From positions 301,816-365,815 of the forward strand of contig PANA01000001.1 in the NCBI GenBank assembly GCA_002708265.1: a stretch of 64,000 nucleotides of DNA. Reading direction: 5' to 3'. The notes beneath the pieces are model-generated. The model made no database searches. It had not been told where the DNA came from and saw only the letters and a list, made by a program, of their open reading frames with translations. The stretch comes from Legionellales bacterium (GTDB lineage Bacteria > Pseudomonadota > Gammaproteobacteria > Berkiellales > Berkiellaceae). Below are positions 54,533 to 63,700 of the stretch, one piece after another. Both the position numbers and the translations under genes were made by a program. Each line of letters begins with the position of its first letter. Position 1 is the first letter of the stretch.

Positions 54533-56158
54533 ATGCAAATCGTTATTCCCATGTCTGGCCAAGGTCAACGATTTGAACGCGCTGGTTACGATGTACCCAA
54601 GCCTCTGATAGAAGTCGATGGCAAGCCGATGATTGCGCATGTTATTGATTTGTTTCCCGGTGAAACGGATTTTATATTCTTATGTCGTGAAAGCCACCTC
54701 AGTAACACACAGTGGCAAATGGCACGTATCATTGGGCATTACTGTCCCACCGGTCAAATTGTTTCTATACCAGATGATGTCACTGAAGGCCCTGTGGCTG
54801 CAGTACTGGCAGCAAAAGACAGAATCAGTGATAACAGTCCTGTTGTCGTGAATTACTGTGACTTTTCGTGTTATTGGCAATGGGAACGCTTTAAAGCGTG
54901 GACGAAACAGACCGATTGCGATGGCGCTATCCCCGCTTACCGAGGGTTTCATCCGCACTCATTAGGTTCAACCTACTACGCTTATTTAAAAACGAATGAG
55001 TCCATTGTTACAGACATCCAAGAAAAACAACCTTGGACCGATAGACCGATGGATGAATTTGCTTCCAGCGGTACCTATTATTTTAAAACGGGCGCCTTAA
55101 TGAAAAGTGCCTGTGAGAAAATGGTGGCAGATGGTCTGAAAACCAACCAAGAATACTATGTATCATTAACCTATAAGCCTCTGTTGGAACAAAAAAAGAA
55201 AATTCACGTATACCCACTGCAACATTTTATGCAATGGGGAACCCCTGAAGATTTAGAAAGTTATCAGCAATACTCGGCTGCCTTTAAAGCATTAACAGAG
55301 CCGCATAAGCCTGCCCAGCAGGCAGGAACGGTTTGTATTCCAATGGCAGGTTTTGGCTCGCGCTTCAAAGTGGCTGGTTTTCAAACTCCTAAACCATTGT
55401 TGCCTGTTTCAGGTAAGCCCATGGTAATTCAAGCGCTAGCCGATCTCCCGAAAGCAAAACGTCAGCGTTTAATTCTCAGAGAAGAAGCTCAAGATATTCA
55501 GCATTGGGTGAAATCAGCCGACACCGTTGTTTTAGATGAGCCAACACAAGGTCAAGCTTCAACCGTTTTAGCCGGCCTAAATGGTATTTCTGAAGAGGCA
55601 CCATTAACGTTAGGGGCATGTGATAATGGTGCCTTGTACGATGGTGAAAAATTTGAGCAGCTGATGAAAAATCCTGCCATAGACGTTATCGTATGGGCCG
55701 CAAGGGGGCACGCTAGAGCCAAACAACACCCAACGCAATATGGTTGGATTGATGCTGAAGGTGGCATGATTGACAAAGTTTCTGTCAAAGTCCCTTTGCA
55801 AAATCCTTCAAGAGATCCCATTGTTATCGGAACCTTCACGTTTAAACGGGCACTAGATGCACGTCGGGCGATTGATAATATGATTGCCCGGGAAGCAAAA
55901 GTGAAAGGGGAGTACTATTTAGATATGGCCGTTAACGATGCCATTGCGCTTGGATTACGATGCGCCTTATTTGAAGTCGACCATTACTTAGGTTGGGGAA
56001 CCCCGGAAGAGTGGCAAACATTCGAGTACTGGCAGTCTTGTTTTCATTTGTGGCCATCACACCCTTATCGTTTAGAAGACGATCCTCATATCAGCAAAGA
56101 TACTTTAAAAAATGTCACTCAATTAGTGACTGAGTGGGAAGAGGTGGCTGTTGAGTAA
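54533..56158 (+). CDS. Two-headed sugar-phosphate nucleotidyltransferase
   Basis: A 541-residue protein made of two nucleotidyltransferase domains. Domain 1 (1 to about 260) starts IPMSGQGQRFERAGYDVPKP and domain 2 (about 272-541) starts IPMAGFGSRFKVAGFQTPKP; both continue with KPL..V.GKPM, the nucleotide and sugar-phosphate binding start of the dTDP-glucose/UDP-glucose pyrophosphorylase family. The halves are clearly homologous to each other but diverged, so they may activate two different sugars or one may be regulatory. Both end with a LGWGTPE or MQWGTPE motif. ATG 54533 follows AAAGGAG. Overlaps the GtrA gene by 8 bases. Confidence 0.85.
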   Translation: MQIVIPMSGQGQRFERAGYDVPKPLIEVDGKPMIAHVIDLFPGETDFIFLCRESHLSNTQWQMARIIGHYCPTGQIVSIPDDVTEGPVAAVLAAKDRISDNSPVVVNYCDFSCYWQWERFKAWTKQTDCDGAIPAYRGFHPHSLGSTYYAYLKTNESIVTDIQEKQPWTDRPMDEFASSGTYYFKTGALMKSACEKMVADGLKTNQEYYVSLTYKPLLEQKKKIHVYPLQHFMQWGTPEDLESYQQYSAAFKALTEPHKPAQQAGTVCIPMAGFGSRFKVAGFQTPKPLLPVSGKPMVIQALADLPKAKRQRLILREEAQDIQHWVKSADTVVLDEPTQGQASTVLAGLNGISEEAPLTLGACDNGALYDGEKFEQLMKNPAIDVIVWAARGHARAKQHPTQYGWIDAEGGMIDKVSVKVPLQNPSRDPIVIGTFTFKRALDARRAIDNMIAREAKVKGEYYLDMAVNDAIALGLRCALFEVDHYLGWGTPEEWQTFEYWQSCFHLWPSHPYRLEDDPHISKDTLKNVTQLVTEWEEVAVE

Positions 56159-56528
56159 GTCCGTCCATCGATTTTTACTTTCAGGAGGATTAACCGTTTT
56201 AGTCGACTTATTCGTCTACCGGCTAATTTTAGTGAATGGCTTGCCAAGCGAGCAGGCCAAAATGCTAGGCTTTTTAGCCGGTACTGCTTTTGCTTATTGG
56301 ATTAACAAAAACTGGACCTTCGAAGCAAAAGCGCACTCTCATAAAGCGCTGCCACCATTTATAGCCCTGTACACCTTTAGTTTAGTTAGTAATATACTTG
56401 TTAATGAAGCGTGTCTCATGTTGTTTGGGCGAGCTGAATTAGCACTTTGGGCAGCTTTCTTAGTTGCCACTGGTGTTAGCGCCACATTAAACTTCCTGGG
56501 TATGCAGAAAATGGTCTTTGCACACTAA
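56151..56528 (+). CDS. GtrA-family membrane protein (putative lipid-linked sugar flippase)
   Basis: A 125-residue protein with four membrane segments and the GtrA pattern RFLLSGGLTVLVDLFVYRLIL and AYWINKNWTF near the second and third helices. In Gtr systems, GtrA moves a polyprenyl-phosphate-linked sugar across the inner membrane. The start is TTG 56151, overlapping the end of the nucleotidyltransferase gene. Its neighbours, a GT2 and a membrane transferase, complete the usual three-part Gtr set. Confidence 0.85.
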   Translation: MSKSVHRFLLSGGLTVLVDLFVYRLILVNGLPSEQAKMLGFLAGTAFAYWINKNWTFEAKAHSHKALPPFIALYTFSLVSNILVNEACLMLFGRAELALWAAFLVATGVSATLNFLGMQKMVFAH

Positions 56529-56537
56529 GGAGAGTGT

Positions 56538-57251
56538 ATGAGAGCCTCGCTGGTTTTACCTTGCTATAACGAAGCTGCCTCATTGGGAAAACTCATTGAC
56601 CGCTGTGAGCGAGTATTCGATCGAACGTCAATACAGGTGATTTTTGTTGATAATGGATCATCAGATGATACGCCCGCTATTCTTAGTCGCCTAGAGCATC
56701 CAAACCTTAAGCATATTCGAGTCCCCGTTAATCAAGGGTATGGCTATGGTATTCTTTGCGGGTTAAAAGCTGCGGATACCCCAATCTTGTCTTGGTCTCA
56801 TGCGGACTTACAAACCGATCCGAAAGACGTCCTCACGGCCTATCAGATGATGATGGAATCGCCTTCACCTGAAACCACTTTTATAAAAGGCCACCGCTAC
56901 GGTCGGGCAATGAGTGATACTGCCTTTACTGTTGGGATGTCAGTCTTTGAAAGTATTCTTATGCAGTCGCGTCTTTGGGATATTAATGCGCAACCCGTTA
57001 TGTTTCATCAACAATTTTTTCACGCTTGGCATCATGCGCCAAAAGACTTTGCATTAGATCTCTATGCGTTCCACCAAGCAAGAACACAGGGGCTCACGGT
57101 TAAGCGTTTTCCTGTACACTTCGGCAAACGAGAACATGGCACCTCACACTGGAATGTAGATTGGGCTAGTAAATGGCGTTTCATTCGAAGAACCGTTGAA
57201 TATAGCTGGGCCCTTAAACGTGCACAGGCGAAAAAGTCGTTAACGCTATGA
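56538..57251 (+). CDS. Family 2 glycosyltransferase, dolichol-phosphate-mannose-synthase-like
   Basis: A 237-residue GT-A enzyme. It begins SLVLPCYNEAASLGKLI, with VDNGSSDDTP and the metal-binding region SWSHADLQTDP. It probably loads an activated sugar onto a polyprenyl phosphate, the GtrB role. Unlike phage-type GtrB (about 310 residues), it has no C-terminal membrane pair, so it would work with the separate GtrA membrane protein. Overlaps the next gene by 4 bases. Confidence 0.86.
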   Translation: MRASLVLPCYNEAASLGKLIDRCERVFDRTSIQVIFVDNGSSDDTPAILSRLEHPNLKHIRVPVNQGYGYGILCGLKAADTPILSWSHADLQTDPKDVLTAYQMMMESPSPETTFIKGHRYGRAMSDTAFTVGMSVFESILMQSRLWDINAQPVMFHQQFFHAWHHAPKDFALDLYAFHQARTQGLTVKRFPVHFGKREHGTSHWNVDWASKWRFIRRTVEYSWALKRAQAKKSLTL

Positions 57252-59284
57252 TCCGTTTAGGCCGTAACGCCAACGCCTTATTTCAGTGGGGGTTGGTCGT
57301 CAAATTATTAGCCATACTATTACTTATACCTATTATTCAAAAAAATTGGTTTGTTCCCTTTGTTCAACAAAGCCTTTGGCCATTGAGTCTCGATCCCTGG
57401 AATCAATTTTTAGCAAAAGGGGGCGACGCAGCAGCTTTCCCCTATGGATGGGTAATGCTGGCCGTTCATGCGCCATTCGTTGCAGTCGGCCAATGTGTTG
57501 ATTGGCTACTCGGAACCAGTAGTCGATTTTCCCAAATAGGTTTTGGATTGAGCTTGCTTGCAGTCGATATGGCATTACTATGGACTTTGACCAAAATAGT
57601 TGACGCTAAACACACCCTAAAACTTTTGTGGGCCTACTGGTGCTCGCCACTGGTTTTCTTTATTACTTATTGGCACGGACAAACGGATCTTGTTCCCGTT
57701 ACTTTAATGGTCCTAGCACTGCTTTCTCTTAAGGAAAAAAAACTATTCTGGTGTGGTCTATGTCTAGGGTTAAGCCTAAGTGCCAAACTGAGTGCTGCGA
57801 TTGTCTTACCTTTTATCCTCATCGTTTTAATGCGGAATGCTCGATACTATCCGCACTGGCCGGAATTTGCGAAGGGACTACTTTTGCCGTTAGTGCTTTT
57901 ACTGGTTCCAACCCTAGCCGCATCTGGTGCCTGGGAAATGATATTTCTGAGCCCGCAAACGAATCATCTATGGGACTTTCGTCTCTTTTTAGATGGAAAC
58001 CAGACCTTATATATATTACCCATTCTTTATGCCGGGCTGTTGTATGCAGTGTGGGAAATTGGTCGCATGAACTTAACTGTTATCACAGCCTTTCTTGGAA
58101 TGGCTTTCTTTTTTTTGATTCTGTTTTGTCATGCACCAGTCGGGTGGACCCTGTGGGTCGTGCCTTTTCTAGCCTTGTATCAGTTGCAAGCGGATACTAT
58201 CAAACAAATACTCATTGCTGTCTTTAGTGGACTGTTTATCCTTGCGTATACCGGTCAAGCCTCAGGGGCAGACTGGATTGGGGGAGCGCTGCCGCCATTA
58301 AGTTACAGTTGGCCAGTGATTAATTCATGTTTAGTGGCAACCGGCTTGCTACTGGCCATGAATATGATGCGAAACGCCTTTCGGAATAACCGCTTTAATC
58401 AGTTAACACGCGCCCCCATCAGTATCGGTATCGCTGGTGACAGCTGCACTGGAAAAGACACCCTTTCTCTAGCATTGACCGGTTTGTTTGGTGAGCATCG
58501 TGTTGCGGCACTATCTGGAGATGATTACCACCGCTTTGAAAGACATCATGGGCTATGGCAAGTGATGACCCACTTAAATCCCAAAGCAAATTATTTGCAT
58601 GAGTTTGCTAAAGATGCGACCGCTTTGCTGACAGGGCAAACAGTCTCCTGCCGTCAATACGATCACCATACAGGCCGTTTTCATCCAAGCCGTCCACTCT
58701 CAAGCGCCGATGTCCTCCTGTTTAGTGGGCTGCATACATTACTAGACGAGCCCGTTCGAAATGCCTTAACCGTCAAAGTGTTCTTATCCATGGATGAATC
58801 ATTAAGACGACATCTAAAAATCAAACGAGATGTAGATCATCGCGGCCATAGCCCAGATAAAGTGCTTAAAAACATTGAGGCAAGAACCGAAGACTATCAC
58901 CGATATATTGCCCCCCAGGCGGCCTTCGCAGATGTTCACTTTCATCTAAGCGCGCTGCATGCACAAACGCACCCTAAGAACTTTTTACTCTGCGCGACTT
59001 TTCAAACACGCTTTGACGTCGATGCTTTAGCTAGAGCCCTAATGGTCTGTGTGGGCGTGCCTTGTCAGATTGAAGAAAGCCCAAAAGGGCAACAAATACG
59101 GGTCACCATGTCAGATGTGCCCAGTCATAGTATTGAACAATTGTCGCAAAGACTCACCCCACAACTAGAAGCGCTATTGGCGACACAACCTCAGTGGGAG
59201 TCAAATTTGATCGGATTGATGCAAGTTATAATCCTGATGATACTCGATGCTAAAGCCCGAGGAGGGCAACGTCTTGAAACTTAA
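57248..59284 (+). CDS. Membrane glycosyltransferase fused to a uridine-kinase-like domain
   Basis: A 678-residue fusion. Residues 1 to about 375 have some ten membrane segments and look like a GT-C (GT87-like) polyprenyl-sugar-dependent transferase: AKGGDAAAFPYGW with an acidic catalytic candidate at Asp60, and FITYWHGQTDLVPV at 138-151. Residues 388 to about 590 form a P-loop kinase of the uridine kinase/phosphoribulokinase type: Walker A GDSCTGKD (397-404), SGDDYHRFERH and KIKRDVDHRGHS. The last 90 residues are uncharacterised. No frameshift or internal start separates the two parts. I know no described protein with this combination. The kinase may phosphorylate the sugar that the operon activates. 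Confidence 0.8.
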   Translation: MIRLGRNANALFQWGLVVKLLAILLLIPIIQKNWFVPFVQQSLWPLSLDPWNQFLAKGGDAAAFPYGWVMLAVHAPFVAVGQCVDWLLGTSSRFSQIGFGLSLLAVDMALLWTLTKIVDAKHTLKLLWAYWCSPLVFFITYWHGQTDLVPVTLMVLALLSLKEKKLFWCGLCLGLSLSAKLSAAIVLPFILIVLMRNARYYPHWPEFAKGLLLPLVLLLVPTLAASGAWEMIFLSPQTNHLWDFRLFLDGNQTLYILPILYAGLLYAVWEIGRMNLTVITAFLGMAFFFLILFCHAPVGWTLWVVPFLALYQLQADTIKQILIAVFSGLFILAYTGQASGADWIGGALPPLSYSWPVINSCLVATGLLLAMNMMRNAFRNNRFNQLTRAPISIGIAGDSCTGKDTLSLALTGLFGEHRVAALSGDDYHRFERHHGLWQVMTHLNPKANYLHEFAKDATALLTGQTVSCRQYDHHTGRFHPSRPLSSADVLLFSGLHTLLDEPVRNALTVKVFLSMDESLRRHLKIKRDVDHRGHSPDKVLKNIEARTEDYHRYIAPQAAFADVHFHLSALHAQTHPKNFLLCATFQTRFDVDALARALMVCVGVPCQIEESPKGQQIRVTMSDVPSHSIEQLSQRLTPQLEALLATQPQWESNLIGLMQVIILMILDAKARGGQRLET

Positions 59285-60023
59285 AAGTCTCAACCCAACG
59301 ATCGGCTTGAAAATGCCTAAAGCGGTGGTGTTTGATCTTGATAACACTTTGTACCCATATGAAAAGGCACATCAGACAGCTATTGCGGCGGTTTGTGATA
59401 CCTGTTGTCATCAAGTAGGCTTAAGCAAAGCTGCTTTTTGGGATTATCTGCAAGCCGCTAAAGATCAGATAAAGTGCCAGCTTGGCACACAAGCCAGTAG
59501 CCACTCACGCTTGTTATATTTCCAACGACTGTTAGAACTGGTTGGCCTTAAATCACAACCAGAAATGGCGCTTCAGTTAGAAGGGCTCTACTGGCAAGTC
59601 TATATTCAACATATGACACTATTTGATGGCGTTGAACTCTTTTTGCAACAAATGAGACATCGCAACATCCCACTGGCCTGTGTGACCGATCTAACGGCTC
59701 AAATACAAATGCGCAAGCTTATGGCGCTCGAATGCGACCGTGCGTTTGATTGGCTGGTGACCAGTGAAGAAGCAGGCAGTGATAAAAAAGATTTAAAACC
59801 ATTTTATTGTTTGGGAGAAAAGTTGAGACTCTCGACCAGTGACACACTATGGATGATCGGAGATAGTCCTGTCGATGCTCTAATCAAATCCGTTTTCCCC
59901 CAAGCACAGGTCTTTGCTTGCACCATAAGTGCTCCCATATTTAAAGGGGCTGACTTTGCATTTGATGACTACCATGTCTTACAAGCGCTCATGAGTGAAC
60001 AATCAAGTTCAATAACGGTTTAA
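59274..60023 (+). CDS. HAD-family hydrolase (sugar or nucleotide phosphatase)
   Basis: A 249-residue HAD phosphatase. Motif I is VFDLDNTLYPYEK, motif II a Thr in VTDLTAQ, motif III the Lys in GSDKKDLKP and motif IV MIGDSPVDALI. The helical cap (about 40-110) suggests a small phosphorylated substrate, probably an intermediate of the glycan pathway. TTG 59274 is preferred, since GGAGG lies 8 bases upstream and it overlaps the preceding stop; an ATG at 59247 is farther from any ribosome site. Confidence 0.83.
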   Translation: MKLKSLNPTIGLKMPKAVVFDLDNTLYPYEKAHQTAIAAVCDTCCHQVGLSKAAFWDYLQAAKDQIKCQLGTQASSHSRLLYFQRLLELVGLKSQPEMALQLEGLYWQVYIQHMTLFDGVELFLQQMRHRNIPLACVTDLTAQIQMRKLMALECDRAFDWLVTSEEAGSDKKDLKPFYCLGEKLRLSTSDTLWMIGDSPVDALIKSVFPQAQVFACTISAPIFKGADFAFDDYHVLQALMSEQSSSITV

Positions 60024-60037
60024 TGGAGTAAACTTAA

Positions 60038-60736
60038 ATGAAAAGGATGGTGGCCGCCTTAGGAGTGTTTTTAGCAACAACTGTTTGGGCAGATGAAATA
60101 GTGATACGGCAAAAGCTAAATGAGTACCTTCCTGAACTCCATGTTCGCGCCATACGTGAAACCCCTATCGAAGGGTTGTGGCAAATAGACACGGGGCCCT
60201 CGGTGGCTTATACCTCAGCGGATGGTGAGTACCTATTTCAAGGTGAAATAGTTGCGTTATCCTCTACTAGGAATATTACGAAAGAAGCAAAACGTCAACT
60301 GCGTATTGACATGCTGGCAAGCATTCCTGAGTCAGAAAAAATCTTATTTAAAGCAGATCCTGAAAAGCATATAGTCACGGTCTTTACGGACTTAGACTGT
60401 GGCTACTGTCGAAAATTCCATAGTGAAATAGATGAGCTGAATGAAAAAGGTATATCCGTTCACTACCTAGCATTTCCCAGAGCAGCCGTTGGTAGTGACT
60501 CATATGAAAAAGCGGTGTCTGTTTGGTGTGCATCAGATCCTAAAAAAGCCCTTACCTATGCTAAAAAAGGGGCCATCATTACCAAGCTACAATGCCCAAG
60601 TCCCGTTAAGCGTCATACAGAACTAGGGGTAAATCTAGGCGTTAGTGGAACCCCCAGTATATTCCTAGAAGATGGCAGATTAATTTATGGGTACGTTAGC
60701 CCAGATCGACTCGAGTATCTTATTAATCTTCAGTAG
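60038..60736 (+). CDS. dsbC: Periplasmic disulfide isomerase, DsbC type
   Basis: A 232-residue protein. A signal peptide (1-18, ending VWA) is followed by an N-terminal dimerisation domain (about 20-80) and a thioredoxin domain with the active site CGYC (121-124) and the cis-Pro loop GVSGTPSIFL. A second Cys pair (Cys164 region and LQCPSP) matches the structural disulfide of DsbC. It corrects wrong disulfides in exported proteins together with DsbD, which is not in the window. It lies 15 bases after the HAD gene. Confidence 0.9.
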   Translation: MKRMVAALGVFLATTVWADEIVIRQKLNEYLPELHVRAIRETPIEGLWQIDTGPSVAYTSADGEYLFQGEIVALSSTRNITKEAKRQLRIDMLASIPESEKILFKADPEKHIVTVFTDLDCGYCRKFHSEIDELNEKGISVHYLAFPRAAVGSDSYEKAVSVWCASDPKKALTYAKKGAIITKLQCPSPVKRHTELGVNLGVSGTPSIFLEDGRLIYGYVSPDRLEYLINLQ

Positions 60737-60757
60737 TCATGATAGGTCAACAGGTTT

Positions 60758-63700
60758 CTATTTTCGTAGTGGCTTAGGTGCCCTAGGTGGTTGAGATCCT
60801 GGCTGTGAAGGAGACCCCTCTGGTGTTCCAGCAGTAGGTTTACGTGCATTGCGGCTAGGGACGTATGGAGGAGCGCCTGAATCTGTTATGGGGCGCGCGT
60901 TCCGTGCTTTATGCGCACCAGTACCATGTATCATAGTCGGTGTAATGGAATTGGATTCTAGGTCTTGTAGCACTGCTTGACGTGCTTGTGTTAATTGTGT
61001 CAGTAAAGCACCTGCATCGATGCCAGATAATTGTTTGGCCTGGTGCTTAACTACCAATTCAAGGCTTTTTTTGTCAATCTCAGGATAAGGCTTTCCTTGA
61101 CCCGCTACGGCATGACAAAGGGTCATTTGTGTTACATAATCTTGTAATGCTTGAGAAAGGTTAGATTCTTCTCTAATTGGCATTTTGGCAAAATGCGCCA
61201 AGCTAATTTTACTATTGGTTGGCGTACTTTCGTTGAGTACCTGTGAACGATATACCGCTATCGCGTAGTCACCGATATCTGTCCCCTTGAAAGCCGCAGG
61301 GTTTTCTAAAAGCTGTATGCTAAATATGTTTTCTGCCAACTTATTTAGATTATTCTTTGTTAACGCCACTAATGATGGATCATTAATCCCTTGAGAAATA
61401 ACGCGAGTGCTCTCGATTAAGGCCGCTTTAAAGTGACCTGAAGTATCTAAGATCCATTCTTCAAACACGGGGAGTTCCTGAGCAGGATTGGCTTCCTTAA
61501 ACTCGGTCGCGTATTTATCATAGACTTTGCGTAAGTTTTTCGGATCGAATGCGGGCTGCATTCCTGATGCCATAGAGCCCGCGGCTAAACGTGCAAAGGC
61601 CTTAGTAAAGTCTTCCGGGTGAACGGAACTTGGAATACTATTAATCCGAATCACGACCTTAGGGTTTTTAATGCCCATCTGTTTGGCATGTCGAGCCGCA
61701 ACACTAGCGTGAGATATAGAGATAGCCTGCCATAGAGATCCATCATCAAAATCAACCGCAAGTTTACGAATACTCTCTGCCGTTAAACTGGTTTGAGAGT
61801 GATCGCCAACTTGTTCTACAGCAAACTTATTCCGGGTCGCAAAAGCCTTTTTATACTCAGCATTGTCTTTATGTTCAGGCTCTAAACAACCTTTAATCGA
61901 GGTATGATGCTGGTCAGACATTCCGAAAATGTATTTACCATCTTTAGATTCTTCGTGTTTGTAGTATTCAAAATCAGCATTCTCACCGCCTTCAGCGCGA
62001 ACAGCACTCGAGAACTGACGGGCACTTTCTAAGAAACGTTTAATAGCATCTAAGTCATGTTTGTCTGCATCATCAAAGGTTTCGGGATCTTCGTTAACAT
62101 TTAAGTCTCCCTCATGAGGATTTGTGCCGGTTTCAACCCCTGTACTTCTTTTACGTGGTGGGAGGGGTGGACTATCGTGCCGACGAGCTACTAATGGGGC
62201 AGGATATGATAAGCTTTCAGGAACTGACCAGTTTTGCACTTCTTCTATAAAGCCCTTACTTTCAGGGGTGTCAATCTGAGCTAAGTGAGCAAGAGTTCTC
62301 TTATGAATATTACCAGCTGTAGCTCGATGATTGTTGGCATCATCGATACGAATTTTCGCCTTGTCGAGGAGATCAGCCCCATCTTGGAGATATCCTTCTT
62401 TATGAATTATTCTTGCTTGTTGTTCAAGAGAGGCAGCTTCGTCACGAGCCCGTTCATATTCTTGAATGGCAGCGTTAAACCGCTCTAACTGCTTAGCATA
62501 AAAACCGGCCAAATCATCTGGATTGGATATTGTGTATCTACCTAGAGGTGGAGTAACAGTTCCTGTATGTGCTGTTCGATGTGCTGGATTGGGTACCCTG
62601 CGAGTGAGTTCTTCAAAGCTTTTAGGTTTTAATTGATCTATTGGTGGCCATCTATTAACTTGAGCTAACAATCTCGATGCTTCAGGATGATCGGTTTTCG
62701 CTTTAAAAAAGTGAATGGCATTTGCTTTGTTTTGTGTGGCTAGGTTAGGGTATTCATTAATCATGTTGAGCAGAGCTAGATATTCAGCATACTGCGCCTC
62801 AGCAATGTCAACTTTACCACTGTTGTGTGCCACTAGGATTTGATCTTCAATAGAGGCTAATTCACTCACTACAGCAGTTTGGAAAGCTTGTTTAATTGAT
62901 TTATCTCGCTCCAAAAAATCTTGATAGGGACCATCTAAATCCTCTAGGCGAGGATGCAACGCAGAAGGGTCTGGGCGCCATTTAATAGCAAGGGGAGACG
63001 CTGTAGTCTCTGAGGCAGGCGTTCTGTTATGACGCAGGGCTGGAGGCTCTGGCTCATTGAGCGCAGCTAAAACATTTAGATCTATATACGTGCCTCTAGG
63101 CTCAAGTGGCATTTTAGGTGGCAGTTTCCACTCGTGTACAGCGTTTAGGTATCCTTTACCCGCATCGCCTTCATTAGTGAATGCTGCCAGCGCTTTAGCT
63201 TTAATTGCAGCGGCATTGTTTAAGTGTTCATTGACGGCAACAACAGCTTTTTCATAGTCATCCCATGCTGCAGAGCATCTGTCAGCGGGGCCACTCAAAA
63301 CAAGTTCTTTGTGTTTGGCCAGTAAATCAGCAGCGTGCTCAGCAGCTGTTCTGTTTTGGTTAACAGCATCATCAAATGCCTTTTTTAAACCTGCAAATAA
63401 ACTGCTCAGGTCATGAGCAGGGTCAGAAAAAGGTGCACCTAAAGCAAGTAATCCTGTTTGTGGCGCAGAAACGGGGTTATTTTGAAGCCGTCTAGATTGA
63501 AGTAATTTAGGGATTTTCCAGTCTTTAACTCTATCCACATACACGTTGGCGCTAGCAGCTATTTCAGGTATAGATACATACTCTAAAAACTCTATATATG
63601 CAGTATGTTTTGTAGCTGTGGCTTGTAAAATTGCCTCGTTAGCATTATTTAGAGCGGTTGTGTAAAAAAGATGTGCTTTTTCAGCCTCTCGAGGTTTTCC

